Assembly (NCBI GenBank): GCA_002337545.1
Contig: DDGE01000037.1
Location: 21,321 to 56,970 of the forward strand
Length of the DNA stretch: 35,650 nucleotides
Direction of reading: 5' to 3'
Source: Phycisphaerales bacterium UBA1910
Lineage (GTDB): Bacteria; Planctomycetota; Phycisphaerae; Phycisphaerales; UBA1924
Shown here one piece after another: positions 1-8,689 of the stretch. A program made the position numbers and the translations under genes. Position 1 is the first letter of the stretch. Each line of letters starts with the position of its first letter. A model generated the notes under the pieces. The model was not told the DNA's origin. It made no database searches and saw only the letters and a program-made list of their open reading frames with translations.

Positions 1-663
1 CGCGTTGATGCGGACACAATGAAGAAGGCGAGCGATTACTTCGGAGTCCTTGATCGGTTCCGTTCTGGGGAACTGAAACTCTTGCTCGGAACACAGATGA
101 TCGCCAAGGGGCTCGATTTCCCGAATGTATCACTTGTCGGCGTACTCAGTGCGGACACCGCGATGCATCTCCCCGACTTCCGAGCTGAGGAACGCACTTA
201 CCAACTCGTGTCGCAGGTTGCTGGGCGAGCTGGGCGTGGCAAGATACCTGGGCAGGTCATCGTCCAGACGCTTAACCCGCATGCGCCAAGCATCACGCGT
301 GCCTCGCGTCATGACTTTGTCGGGTTCGCCGGAGATGAACTCGGCTCGCGGTACCAGACAGGGCTTCCGCCGTATGTGCGGATGGTGCGAATCGTTGTTC
401 GTGATGAGCAGCACGCCCGCGCGGAGGAGCGGGCTAAGGAAATTGTCGATTTACTGCGAGACCAAGGCGACGAGCGGGTGCATATCACTGGGCCTATGCC
501 TTGTACGATCACGCGGATCGCCAACTTCTACCGATTTGAGATCGAGATGATGTGCCGGAGCCCCAAGCCCATGCAAGACGCAATGCAGCGTGTGCGTGCA
601 ATGGGATTACTCAAGAGCGATTCACGGGTCGCGATCGATGTCGACCCCGTCTGGCTCATGTGA
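1..663 (+). CDS. priA: Primosomal replication helicase PriA, C-terminal part (5' truncated by window edge)
   Basis: This is the C-terminal 220 residues of PriA, the superfamily 2 DNA helicase that restarts stalled replication forks by loading the primosome. The reading frame is open from base 1 (it begins RVDADT), so the start and the DEAH-type ATPase half lie outside the window. What can be seen is the second helicase lobe: motif V (GTQMIAKGLDFPNV) and motif VI (QVAGRAGRG), followed by the PriA-specific C-terminal domain with the LPPY segment that marks the family. The zinc-binding cysteines would lie upstream of this fragment. The last 42 bases overlap the 3' end of the convergent gene at 622-1326. 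The assignment is secure; only the start is missing. Confidence 0.93.
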   Translation, partial: RVDADTMKKASDYFGVLDRFRSGELKLLLGTQMIAKGLDFPNVSLVGVLSADTAMHLPDFRAEERTYQLVSQVAGRAGRGKIPGQVIVQTLNPHAPSITRASRHDFVGFAGDELGSRYQTGLPPYVRMVRIVVRDEQHARAEERAKEIVDLLRDQGDERVHITGPMPCTITRIANFYRFEIEMMCRSPKPMQDAMQRVRAMGLLKSDSRVAIDVDPVWLM

Positions 664-1326
664 TTCTTCGCGCTGGATCCGCACCACAACCTTTGTGTTG
701 CGTTCCGGAACTCGATCACGATTCGCAATCCAAGCCGGCTCATCGATCTCTGCGAGATGGGAGATGGTCCATACTGGGGCAATGACCTCGTCTCCGAATG
801 ATGTCAGCGAGACGAGCGTGCCTGTGCCGTCGGCTTCGTAACCTCGCTTCGTAAACTTCGAACCCGCGAATACGAACCCACCCCACTTTTCATTTTCAAT
901 CAACTCAGATTCAGCATCCACATGCGTGACCCAATCTGTGATCGGGACGAACTCTGGCGCATCATCCTGAATCGCGACAGTAATGAACAACGGGTCACCG
1001 TGTGCAGGTACAACCTCGTCCAGGTCATTTCGAGTGATTGGTGCCCCGGAGTCAAAGCCAGCGGCGAGTAACCCGGCGTGCAGATTCGATGCCTTGATAT
1101 TTGACACTACGAGCGACTCATGCTCTCGGGAATCGGGCGCCGTAATGAACATCTCCAGATAGACATCGGGTGTATCAGGGTGATGTGCATCAATCGAAAT
1201 GGTTCCATCAAACTCGACAACCCCTTCTGTGACACGAATGCCCGGGAGGAGTTCATGCAGCTCCTCGGGTTCATCGTCAGGCGGCAAGATCAGGATGGTG
1301 AGTAACGCAACTGTTGTGAGCATCAT
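622..1326 (-). CDS. YdjY-domain secreted or membrane-anchored protein
   Basis: A protein of about 234 residues with a short hydrophobic N-terminus (MMLTTVALLTILIL, then an acidic stretch) that looks like a signal peptide or anchor. The following segment, with LPGIRVTEGVVEFDG, then DVYLEMF and SREHESLVV, and an ALL-like helix (LHAGLLAAGF), resembles the YdjY domain that is common in Planctomycetes. Its molecular function is not known. The start is chosen at 1326 because its ATG overlaps the murD stop as ATGA, the arrangement of translational coupling; an upstream start at 1404 would lie deep inside murD. The gene therefore sits in an operon behind murD, which hints at an envelope role (inference). 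Its 3' end overlaps priA by 42 bases on the opposite strand. Family call is from memory of the motif. Confidence 0.7.
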   Translation of the reverse strand: MMLTTVALLTILILPPDDEPEELHELLPGIRVTEGVVEFDGTISIDAHHPDTPDVYLEMFITAPDSREHESLVVSNIKASNLHAGLLAAGFDSGAPITRNDLDEVVPAHGDPLFITVAIQDDAPEFVPITDWVTHVDAESELIENEKWGGFVFAGSKFTKRGYEADGTGTLVSLTSFGDEVIAPVWTISHLAEIDEPAWIANRDRVPERNTKVVVRIQREESHEPDGVDIDRDP

Positions 1327-2645
1327 GCGGTTACCCCAGCAAGGTTCTTTGCGAGTTGAATAAATCGAGTCCCGCGTACTTCGTAGTTGTCGAACTGATC
1401 CCACGACGCACAGCCCGGCGAGAGGACCACAAGATCGCCACGCTCGGCCCGAGAGTGAATCTGCTGCATCGCCGTTTCAAGATTCTGAGAAAGGTACGCG
1501 TTCCTATGCGCATTCGAAACAATGGATTCCGCGGTAGTCCCGATGCAGTACAGTCCCGCCAGTTCAGTTGCGAGCTTTGCGAGCGAGGTGAGATCTGCCC
1601 CCTTGTCGTAGCCTCCGACAATGAGATGAACACGATTGCGTGGAGCCAATGTTTGAAGGGCATCTACGGCAAGCAGTGTCGCTTGTGGAGTCGTGGACTT
1701 TGAATCATCGAAGTACACTACGCCGTTATGCTCAAAGCATCGATTCAATCGATGAGGCAATCCGCTGAACGAGCGTATCGCATTGACGATCTCTGATTCT
1801 TCAAGTTGAGGATGCAACTCTTGGATACATGCGTGTGCGAGCGCCGCGTTCATAGCGTTGTGTGATCCAGGGATTTCGCAGCCGTGTATGATGTGATCTT
1901 TGGTCACGATGCGTGTATTTGGATATGCCCAAGAAGCCAGTGACTCTGGAAGCACGGCTCGTTTTTTCTTGCAAAGGATATGTTTTTTGGACGCATGGTA
2001 ATGCTCGAGACCGCCGTGCCAATCCAGATGGTTGGCATTGAAACTCGTGACACATGACACTGCGGGGTGCGATGGTGGACTCTCCAGCTCTCGACCCCAC
2101 AACCAATACAGCATCGCGCTTGAAAGCTCTAGCACGATCGTTGTGTCGTTCGATATTTCCCCGAGTCGATCCAGGAGTGAGCCACCAATGTTCCCGCCGA
2201 GGATTGAATGGAGGCCGTTCGAAGCCAATGCATGATGTGTCATCGCACAGGTGGTGCTTTTGCCTGCAGAACCGGTGATCGCGATGATCTGGTCCGGGTT
2301 GAGTTGACGGTAGGCAATCTCGATTTCTGTGGTTACTCGGATGCCCTTATCAACTGCGGCCTCGATAAACGCATTCTCCCATGGTCGAGGCACAGCCGGA
2401 TTGACGACGAGAAGATCTATATCCTCAAGTAAGCGAGGACTGTGATGCCCAAGAGCAAGCGAGAGACCTGTTTGATTGCCCAGATCGGCCAGCGATGTGC
2501 TCAGTTCCTCTTCCGAGGCTTGATCATTCAGAACGACCCGTGCCCCCTGACGGAGCAGGTAGCGCGTGACGCCGAGCCCGCCTCCGAATCGCCCGAGGCC
2601 CATGACGAGGGCTTGTTTGTTGTTAAAGGTGTAGGATTGATCCAT
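1323..2645 (-). CDS. murD: UDP-N-acetylmuramoylalanine--D-glutamate ligase MurD
   Basis: MurD adds D-glutamate to UDP-MurNAc-L-Ala in the cytoplasm, the second amino-acid step of peptidoglycan precursor synthesis. The 440-residue protein has the expected three regions: an N-terminal Rossmann-like domain (ALVMGLGRFGGG), a central ATP-binding domain with P-loop ITGSAGKST at about 123-131, and a C-terminal domain with FDDSKSTTP, GGYDKGADL and LSPGCASWDQF..RG. The P-loop reads GSAGKS where Mur ligases usually have GTNGKS. The start at 2645 (MDQSYTF) begins right before the first beta strand; it is preceded by a TACACT hexamer six bases upstream and has no Shine-Dalgarno site, so the transcript may be leaderless. 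The ydjY gene overlaps its stop. The call is firm. Confidence 0.93.
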   Translation of the reverse strand: MDQSYTFNNKQALVMGLGRFGGGLGVTRYLLRQGARVVLNDQASEEELSTSLADLGNQTGLSLALGHHSPRLLEDIDLLVVNPAVPRPWENAFIEAAVDKGIRVTTEIEIAYRQLNPDQIIAITGSAGKSTTCAMTHHALASNGLHSILGGNIGGSLLDRLGEISNDTTIVLELSSAMLYWLWGRELESPPSHPAVSCVTSFNANHLDWHGGLEHYHASKKHILCKKKRAVLPESLASWAYPNTRIVTKDHIIHGCEIPGSHNAMNAALAHACIQELHPQLEESEIVNAIRSFSGLPHRLNRCFEHNGVVYFDDSKSTTPQATLLAVDALQTLAPRNRVHLIVGGYDKGADLTSLAKLATELAGLYCIGTTAESIVSNAHRNAYLSQNLETAMQQIHSRAERGDLVVLSPGCASWDQFDNYEVRGTRFIQLAKNLAGVTA

Positions 2646-2651
2646 CGCAGG

Positions 2652-2657
2652 AGTGTA
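2652..2657 (-). promoter_or_regulatory. Candidate -10 box of murD (leaderless arrangement)
   Basis: TACACT on the minus strand ends six bases before the murD ATG, so transcription would begin at about the start codon. No convincing -35 box is seen. Confidence 0.4.
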
Positions 2658-2691
2658 TCGCATCGCACGGCCCGTGCAGAGAGACCCAACC

Positions 2692-3192
2692 ATGACACCT
2701 ATCGAAATCGGCAAGAAGGCACCCGCATTCACCCTGAAAGACCAGCACGAGAATACACATAAGCTGAGTCAGTACAAAGGCACCCCGGTTGTTCTCTTTT
2801 TCTACCCCAAAGACATGACGAGCGGATGCACCCGCGAGGCGTGCGATTTTCAGGATCTGGGGGCGAAGTTCAAACACGCTGGAGTCCAGGTACTTGGGAT
2901 CTCAATACTACCACCCAAGAGCAAACTCAAGTTTGCAGAGAAAGAAGGGCTCAAGTACCCGTTGCTGGCCGACGATCGGGTAAACGAAGAGGGCAAGCCC
3001 GATCCACAGATTGCTGCGAAATACGGCGTCTGGGTTGAAAAATCGATGTACGGAAAAAAGTACATGGGGATCGAACGGACAACCTATCTCATTGACGAGA
3101 ACGGAAAGGTTGCGCAACGATGGGACAAAGTGAAGGTCCCGGACCATGCGGAGGAAGTTCTCGAAGCTGTAAAAGCACTCAAAAAGAAGTGA
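2692..3192 (+). CDS. bcp: Thiol peroxidase of the Bcp/PrxQ peroxiredoxin family
   Basis: A cytoplasmic peroxiredoxin of 166 residues that reduces hydroperoxides using thioredoxin-type donors. The thioredoxin fold is plain: APAFTLKD near the N-terminus, then FFYPKDMTSGCTREACDF, which carries the peroxidatic cysteine C46 and the resolving cysteine C51 five residues later, as in the atypical two-cysteine PrxQ/Bcp class. Later segments (YPLLADD and RTTYLIDENGKVAQRW) match the family. The start at 2692 puts the conserved IGKKAPAF segment at the N-terminus, and an AGAGAG stretch lies upstream. It is divergent from murD across 46 bases and its stop directly abuts the stop of the convergent htrA gene. 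Confidence 0.92.
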   Translation: MTPIEIGKKAPAFTLKDQHENTHKLSQYKGTPVVLFFYPKDMTSGCTREACDFQDLGAKFKHAGVQVLGISILPPKSKLKFAEKEGLKYPLLADDRVNEEGKPDPQIAAKYGVWVEKSMYGKKYMGIERTTYLIDENGKVAQRWDKVKVPDHAEEVLEAVKALKKK

Positions 3193-4749
3193 TCACCACA
3201 CGAGTCGCATGCGGATGCGCCGTGTCTCATCATTCTCGCTGCGGACGAGGAACTCGATCCATTCTCCGGTGAGCAAACCCTCGTCGGCGAGTCGTACAAA
3301 GAACCCGAAGTACCCGTTGTATGCCTGATCATTGATGCGTTCGATGATGTCGCCGTTCTCAAACCCAGCTTCAGCGCCGGGGAGTCCGGCCCAAACCCGG
3401 CGAACGCGGACGCGATCGTTATCGTAGGCCTCTAGAAGCATGCCCATCTGGACCTGAATCGGCTCGCGGATTCGTTCCGCGAGTACCTCATCCTTCATCG
3501 CACCAAGGGTAATTTCGAGATCGACGAGTTCGCCATTTCGCCAGACTCTGACGGAGATGCTCTCCCCGGGCCGTGACGAGCTGATGAGCGAGGAGAGCGA
3601 TTCGGAGTTAATAATCGGCGATTCCTCGATAGAGATGATGACATCACCTTCGACCATCCCTCCGAGAGCGCTTGGCCCGCCTTCCTCGACTTCGTTCACG
3701 CGGATACCTGTGAAGACCTGATGGTCATCCGCGGCGACCTCCACGCGGATGGATTCACGGCCGAAGTATCGGATTCCGAGGTATCCACGCCGAACCTCGC
3801 CATGCTCGATGATCTGCGAGACGATGGGCTCGATCGTGCCCAATGGGATCGCAAAGGATATCCCGGCGCTATCCGATCCGGATTCCTCTGGCGACTCTCC
3901 AATCGAGCGGGCGGTTGCGATCGCGACATTCATTCCAATGATCTGCGCATCAGTGTTAACAATCGGCCCCCCGGAGTTCCCGGGGTTGACGGCGGCGTCA
4001 GTCTGAATGTAGTTGGTATAGCCGCCGATGACATTCGACCCGACGGCTTCGCGTCCGAGTCCGGAGACAATCCCCTCTGACATCGAAAACTTAAACCCGA
4101 AGGGTGACCCGAACGCGTATATACGCTCACCCACTTGAGGCAGACGCCGTAGTGACCTTTGTGCGGGGAAAACCGTAGCACTCGCATCCAAGCGGATCAC
4201 CGCAATGTCTGTGTATGCGTCGAGCCCAACCACGATGCCTCGTTCTACACGCCCGTCGGAGAACTCGACGCTCACTCGCTTCGCGCTCTGGACAACATGC
4301 GCGTTGGTTACGATGTGCCCCTGTTCGTCGTAAACCCACCCGGCACCGCTTGAGAGAGAGCCCGCCGATTGGTTGGTGATGTCGAAGCTTGTTTCGATAT
4401 GTACGACGCTGGGTTCAACGATCTGGGCGATCGAAGAGGTTGCGCGATCGATGGCGCGGAGAACATCATTCTGATCGAGTGTTTCGCGAGCGAGATCGAT
4501 CTCGGCTGCAAGCTGAGCGTATCGGAATCGTTGAACGAGGCGCGGAGCGGCAATGATCGCGATTATGGCAATGAGAAGTACAAGAAGGGCCGGGATTGCG
4601 GAGACGATTTTTCGCAATGTAGCTGTTCCTCTGGCCCAGAGGGCGACCTGTTCATTCCATCGTCGATTTCGTCGGCGCTGATTCGTTGTTCCCGAGCTTT
4701 TCTCGCTCACCGGGACGCATCGAGTATCGCTGACCACCGATCTGCCCAT
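3193..4749 (-). CDS. Membrane-anchored HtrA/DegP-like serine protease with two PDZ domains
   Basis: A periplasmic quality-control protease of the HtrA family, up to 518 residues. It has a basic cytoplasmic N-terminus, one membrane segment at about 51-68 (PALLVLLIAIIAIIA), then a trypsin-like domain with the full triad: H151 in VTNAHVV, D181 in YTDIAVIRL and S259 in NPGNSGGP. Two PDZ-like regions follow, about 325-420 and 430-518. The start is uncertain. The ATG at 4749 overlaps panB by 98 bases and lacks a clear ribosome site; a GTG at 4710 (SEKSSG following) would shorten the overlap and keep the anchor. It is downstream of panB and co-directional. Its stop abuts the bcp stop. Catalytic residues are intact, so it should be active. 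Confidence 0.9.
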   Translation of the reverse strand: MGRSVVSDTRCVPVSEKSSGTTNQRRRNRRWNEQVALWARGTATLRKIVSAIPALLVLLIAIIAIIAAPRLVQRFRYAQLAAEIDLARETLDQNDVLRAIDRATSSIAQIVEPSVVHIETSFDITNQSAGSLSSGAGWVYDEQGHIVTNAHVVQSAKRVSVEFSDGRVERGIVVGLDAYTDIAVIRLDASATVFPAQRSLRRLPQVGERIYAFGSPFGFKFSMSEGIVSGLGREAVGSNVIGGYTNYIQTDAAVNPGNSGGPIVNTDAQIIGMNVAIATARSIGESPEESGSDSAGISFAIPLGTIEPIVSQIIEHGEVRRGYLGIRYFGRESIRVEVAADDHQVFTGIRVNEVEEGGPSALGGMVEGDVIISIEESPIINSESLSSLISSSRPGESISVRVWRNGELVDLEITLGAMKDEVLAERIREPIQVQMGMLLEAYDNDRVRVRRVWAGLPGAEAGFENGDIIERINDQAYNGYFGFFVRLADEGLLTGEWIEFLVRSENDETRRIRMRLVW

Positions 4750-5563
4750 CGCGTACGCGTTGAACCCATTTCTCGCCAGACGCTTGTATTCGCTCTCCCA
4801 GTGTTTCGACGGGCTCTGCGAATCGGGGCGGGTGATCGGTCAGGCCCAGTAGATCATTGACGACAAGGATCTGCCCGTCCGCGCCGTTCCCAGCACCGAT
4901 TCCAATCACGGGGACGCTCGTCGCGTCCATGACGGCCTTGGTGACTTCTTCGGGGACGGCTTCTATGAGCAGAAGCACCGAACCGGCTTGTTCGAGAGCG
5001 ATTGCATCCTGTACAACTTGCTCAAGATCGCTGGCGGTGCGGCCTGCGGCGACTGGACCACCCGTAACGGAACTGGTTTGTGGCCGGCAACCAACATGAG
5101 CACAGATGGGAACGCCAGAACGAGTCAGGCGATCGACGAGTGGCGCGAATGTTTCGTCGGCTTCGAGTTTGATGACATCCGCTAAGCCCTCGGTCATAAA
5201 CCGGGCGGCGTTATTCATCGCGCTCTCGAGCGAAGTGTGGTAGCTCATAAAAGGCATATCGCCCATGATGAGCGTATTCGGAGCCCCCCGCTTAATCGCG
5301 GCAGTGATCTGGATCCCGAAATCGATCGGCATATCGATCGTGCGTTCGTGACCAAGGACGACCTGAGCAGCGGAGTCTCCCGCGAGCAGAACATGCACCC
5401 CCGCACGCTCAAGCCAGCGTGCCGTTGTGGCGTCGTATGCGGCGAGACATGCAAACTTCTCGCCTTGCCGCTTCATCCTGTTCAGGGTTTTCAGCGTAAT
5501 CGGCTGATTCGGACGCGGCTCTGAATTCGAGTCACCGTTCTGATTTGGAGGGGAGATGCTCAC
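4652..5563 (-). CDS. panB: 3-methyl-2-oxobutanoate hydroxymethyltransferase PanB
   Basis: PanB transfers a hydroxymethyl group from methylene-tetrahydrofolate to ketoisovalerate, the first committed step towards pantothenate and coenzyme A. The TIM-barrel motifs are all present: TLKTLNRMKRQGEK and LAAYDATTA at the start of the barrel, AGDSAAQVVLGH with metal-binding D63, GDMPFMSYH with D102, VIKLEAD, HVGCRPQ and LLIEAVP with the general base E201. The length of 303 residues is slightly above the usual 260-280 because of extra residues at both ends. The start is a GTG at 5563, with a TATAGT hexamer five bases upstream and no Shine-Dalgarno site. No panC or panD is nearby. htrA follows and overlaps. 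Confidence 0.94.
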   Translation of the reverse strand: MSISPPNQNGDSNSEPRPNQPITLKTLNRMKRQGEKFACLAAYDATTARWLERAGVHVLLAGDSAAQVVLGHERTIDMPIDFGIQITAAIKRGAPNTLIMGDMPFMSYHTSLESAMNNAARFMTEGLADVIKLEADETFAPLVDRLTRSGVPICAHVGCRPQTSSVTGGPVAAGRTASDLEQVVQDAIALEQAGSVLLLIEAVPEEVTKAVMDATSVPVIGIGAGNGADGQILVVNDLLGLTDHPPRFAEPVETLGERIQASGEKWVQRVRDGQIGGQRYSMRPGEREKLGNNESAPTKSTME

Positions 5564-5568
5564 AACGA

Positions 5569-5574
5569 ACTATA
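5569..5574 (-). promoter_or_regulatory. Candidate -10 box of panB (leaderless arrangement)
   Basis: TATAGT on the minus strand lies five bases before the GTG start of panB. It is a near-consensus -10 hexamer; the -35 region is weak. Confidence 0.4.
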
Positions 5575-5674
5575 GGGTCAAGATATTCTCATTCCCGTGA
5601 AAGCCCGTCGATTTCAAGGCGGTCTCGGGCGAAATCACTCCATCTGAGCTAGTGTTTGCATTGGAGCGAGCGAG

Positions 5675-6685
5675 ATGACGACCACGATGACCAGACCCGC
5701 CCCACAGCTTACCGATGACAAGGTCCTCGGGGCTGTCTGCGGCCTCCGTCCATGCCGCCATGGGGGGCTGCGGATCGAAACGGAAACCATCGGTTCCAAG
5801 CGGGTTGTCCACCATTACGGGCACGGCGGATGCGGCGTCACGATCGCGTTCGGAACGACGCCGATCGTTATGGATCTCATCTCACAAGAAACCGACAACT
5901 CGGAACCGGTCACGATCCTTGGGGCGGGTGTAGTCGGATTGGTTACCGCGAGAGCACTCGCATCACAGGGGCACCCAGTCACGGTGTACGCCGACAAGGT
6001 TGGCAAGGAAACCACAAGTGTCATTGCGGGCGCGATCTGGCTTCCTGTCGGCATTGAGTTTGGCTCCAGACCTGAGGAAATCCAGAGACGGGACCAGATC
6101 CTCCACGCGGCCTTCGCCGAACTCAAATCTCTCGATCCGAAAAAGTACGGCATCGAGACGCTTGAGGTCTTTGAGCCCAAGGGAACCCAGACTGAAGAGG
6201 GGTTGTTCACGCCGGGTTTGATTGAGGAACCCGAGCTGATCGATTCTTTTCCTTTTCCTTGCGACGCGATCGCGGAACGCCGGTTCAGCACGCTCTACAT
6301 CCATACCCCGAGGTTCCTGCGAACCTTGATCGATGATCTCAAGTCGCTCGGGGTCACGATCAAACAACATCGCTTCACATCACACAAAGAACTCGAATCG
6401 CTTGATGATCGATTGATCATCAACTGTACTGCGCTGGGTTCCAGATCCCTATTCGGGGATGATGCTGTCTATCCGGCCCGCGGCGTGCTCGTCCATATGC
6501 AGCCACAGGATCTCGGATATTGCGTTCACGACGGTTACAAGTACATGTTCCCGCGGGAAGATGCGTTAATCCTTGGAGGATGCTTCCAGCCCGACCGTGA
6601 CGACGATCGTCCTGACGAAGAGATGGTCCGCGAGATCCTCGATCATCATCGGCGGTTCTTCGGGAGCGTGTGCGGCGTGTCATGA
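5675..6685 (+). CDS. D-amino-acid-oxidase-family FAD oxidoreductase with circularly permuted domain order
   Basis: This 336-residue protein carries all the hallmark motifs of the D-amino-acid oxidase (DAO) family, but in a changed order. The segment that normally ends a DAO comes first: GLRPCR at 23-28, RIETET, then VVHHYGHGGCGVT at 44-56. The FAD-binding Rossmann motif that normally begins a DAO follows: VTILGAGVVGL at 79-89, then GAIWLP at 119-124. The protein ends with the late DAO core (RGVLVHM, YMFPREDALILGGCF, then EMVREILDHH), stopping just where GLRP would normally follow. The reading frame is continuous with no sign of a frameshift. A GGAG site eight bases upstream supports the start at 5675. 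It should be a cytoplasmic flavoenzyme acting on an amino acid or amine; the substrate cannot be told. The uup-like gene follows 33 bases later. Confidence 0.85.
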   Translation: MTTTMTRPAPQLTDDKVLGAVCGLRPCRHGGLRIETETIGSKRVVHHYGHGGCGVTIAFGTTPIVMDLISQETDNSEPVTILGAGVVGLVTARALASQGHPVTVYADKVGKETTSVIAGAIWLPVGIEFGSRPEEIQRRDQILHAAFAELKSLDPKKYGIETLEVFEPKGTQTEEGLFTPGLIEEPELIDSFPFPCDAIAERRFSTLYIHTPRFLRTLIDDLKSLGVTIKQHRFTSHKELESLDDRLIINCTALGSRSLFGDDAVYPARGVLVHMQPQDLGYCVHDGYKYMFPREDALILGGCFQPDRDDDRPDEEMVREILDHHRRFFGSVCGVS

Positions 6686-6710
6686 CGCGCTGCAAGTCCC
6701 CGCGTACACT
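6682..6710 (+). promoter_or_regulatory. Candidate promoter of the ABC-F gene
   Basis: ATGACG (6682-6687), a 17-base spacer and TACACT (6705-6710) lie eight bases before the ATG at 6719, which predicts a leaderless or nearly leaderless transcript. The -35 box overlaps the stop codon of the preceding gene. Confidence 0.42.
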
Positions 6711-6718
6711 CGGAACCC

Positions 6719-8689
6719 ATGCCTATTCTCACCGGAACAAACCTGACCCTGTCATTTGGCGAGCGCGACATACTCAAAGGTATCTCGCTAACGCTTGAGC
6801 CCGGCGAAAAGATCGGCGTGGTTGGACGAAACGGAACGGGAAAAAGCACGCTACTCAAAATCCTCGGCGGCCTCGTCAAGCCAGATGCGGGCGATGTCAG
6901 TGCTTCGCAGGGTGTCCGGGTCGGGTATCTCCAACAGAATCCCACACTCGAAGCTGATGACACGCTCAAGGAAGCAGCCGCACGGGCATTCGAAATCGTG
7001 GATGAACTCCAGCTCCAGCTGGACGATATTTTCCACTCGATGGGCGATGCCAAGGGCGAGCAGCTTGAGAAACTCCTGCGCGAGCAAGAGCGGATCGAGA
7101 AGTCGATTGAGGCGGCAGGAGGATATCACAATGATCACAAGGTTGACCAGATCCTTCATGGGCTGGGCTTCACGGACGAGCACTTCGAGATCAAGGTAAA
7201 AGACCTCTCGGGTGGTCAAAAAGCACGCGTTGCGCTCGGACGCTTACTCCTGGAGAACCCAGGGGTCCTGCTCCTCGATGAGCCGACGAATCACCTCGAT
7301 GTCCAAGGGCGTGAATGGCTGGAGAACTTCCTAAGCGAGGAGTACCCAGGCGCGGTGATTCTGATCTCACATGACCGGTACCTGCTCGACCGGGTTGTCT
7401 CCCGCATCATCGAAGTCGAAGACGGACGGATCATTGAGTATCCCGGGAACTACCAAGCGTTCCGCAAACAACGCGTAGAACGCAGAGTCACGATGCTTCG
7501 TGCTTGGGAAAAGCAGCAGACGATGTTCAAGCGTGAAGAAGCTTACATTCGTCAGTACAAAGCCGGCCAACGCGCGAAGCAGGCGAAGGGTCGAGAGTCA
7601 AAGCTCGAGCGTGCGAAAGAGGAAGCGCTCGAACGCCCGGTGGAACTGAGTGACATCAAACTCAATCTCCCCAAAGCAGATCGAACTGGCGATATCGTCA
7701 TCGCGGCTCGCGAACTCAGTAAACGCTACGAAGACAAGGTGCTCTTTCATGATCTTGGCATCCATGTCGAGCGTGGCCAACGCTGGGGAATCATCGGACC
7801 AAACGGTGCCGGAAAAACAACGCTCGTGCGCTGTTTATTGGGTGAGATGGAGCCGGATCAGGGAACGATCAAACTCGGCGCGAAGCTCGCGGTCGGGTAC
7901 TTCTCCCAGAACCGAGATGACCTCGATCCGGACAAGACCGTGTACCGACATATTCAAGACACAGTCCGCAAAGCGACAGATGAGCGGGTGATGATGAGCG
8001 AGCAAGACGCACGCAACCTCGCGGGCGCGTTCCTCTTTTCCGGGCGAGAACAAGAGAAGCCACTCGGCGTGATGTCCGGTGGTGAGCAAGCTCGTGCCGT
8101 CCTGGCGGGTTTGCTCGCGAGCGCGAAGAATGTGCTCGTCCTCGATGAGCCGACGAATCATCTCGACATTCAAGCCTGTGAAAGACTTGAAGACACCCTC
8201 GCCCGGACGCATGAGAATCCGATGACGGGCGAAAAAACATCCGGCGACTTCGACGGAACGATCATTCTGATCTCGCACGATCGCGCTCTGATCGATGCGG
8301 TATGTGATCACATTCTCGTACTGGACGGCGATGGTGGCGCAGAGGTTTTTCCGGGGACATACACCGAGTGGAAAATCACGCAGACCGAACGAACCACCGC
8401 GAAGAATGAACCCCGAAAACAGCCTCAGATGGTGGCGACTCCGAAGCCAATCGCCCCGCAAAAGAAAATTCAGGACGCTCCCAAGAGCCGATTCTCATGG
8501 ATGCCGCTCGATAAGATCGAACAGCGGATGAACGACTTGGGTATCGAGATCCGAACGCTTGACGCAGATCTGGGCGGGACCGAAATCTGGACAGACTTCG
8601 AGAAGGCGAACGCGCTGAGCGAGAAGCGCGATGAAATCCAGGCTGAGCTCGATGAACTCGAAACCGAATGGCTTCGCAAATCCGAATGA
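6719..8689 (+). CDS. ABC-F family ATPase, Uup-like
   Basis: A soluble protein of 656 residues with two ABC cassettes and no membrane segments, the ABC-F architecture of translation factors that act at the ribosomal E site. Cassette one has Walker A GRNGTGKST (36-44), signature LSGGQKAR and Walker B LLLDEPTNHLD. Cassette two has GPNGAGKTT near 361, MSGGEQAR and LVLDEPTNHLD. The catalytic glutamates are intact in both. A charged linker between the cassettes (about 240-310) matches the P-site tRNA interaction motif. The C-terminus (about 590-656) is a predicted coiled coil, as in Uup, which is linked to DNA as well as ribosome functions. I favour Uup-like over EttA because of this tail. The stop abuts that of the convergent gene at 8690. 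Confidence 0.9.
   Translation: MPILTGTNLTLSFGERDILKGISLTLEPGEKIGVVGRNGTGKSTLLKILGGLVKPDAGDVSASQGVRVGYLQQNPTLEADDTLKEAAARAFEIVDELQLQLDDIFHSMGDAKGEQLEKLLREQERIEKSIEAAGGYHNDHKVDQILHGLGFTDEHFEIKVKDLSGGQKARVALGRLLLENPGVLLLDEPTNHLDVQGREWLENFLSEEYPGAVILISHDRYLLDRVVSRIIEVEDGRIIEYPGNYQAFRKQRVERRVTMLRAWEKQQTMFKREEAYIRQYKAGQRAKQAKGRESKLERAKEEALERPVELSDIKLNLPKADRTGDIVIAARELSKRYEDKVLFHDLGIHVERGQRWGIIGPNGAGKTTLVRCLLGEMEPDQGTIKLGAKLAVGYFSQNRDDLDPDKTVYRHIQDTVRKATDERVMMSEQDARNLAGAFLFSGREQEKPLGVMSGGEQARAVLAGLLASAKNVLVLDEPTNHLDIQACERLEDTLARTHENPMTGEKTSGDFDGTIILISHDRALIDAVCDHILVLDGDGGAEVFPGTYTEWKITQTERTTAKNEPRKQPQMVATPKPIAPQKKIQDAPKSRFSWMPLDKIEQRMNDLGIEIRTLDADLGGTEIWTDFEKANALSEKRDEIQAELDELETEWLRKSE

Noticed and set aside
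4369..4860. Open frame of 163 residues on the plus strand opposite htrA and panB
   Set aside because: It lies entirely antisense to two strongly supported genes, has no recognisable domain and is a typical shadow of their codon bias.
5815..6291. Open frame of 158 residues on the minus strand opposite the permuted oxidase
   Set aside because: Antisense to a complete motif-bearing gene and low in recognisable features.
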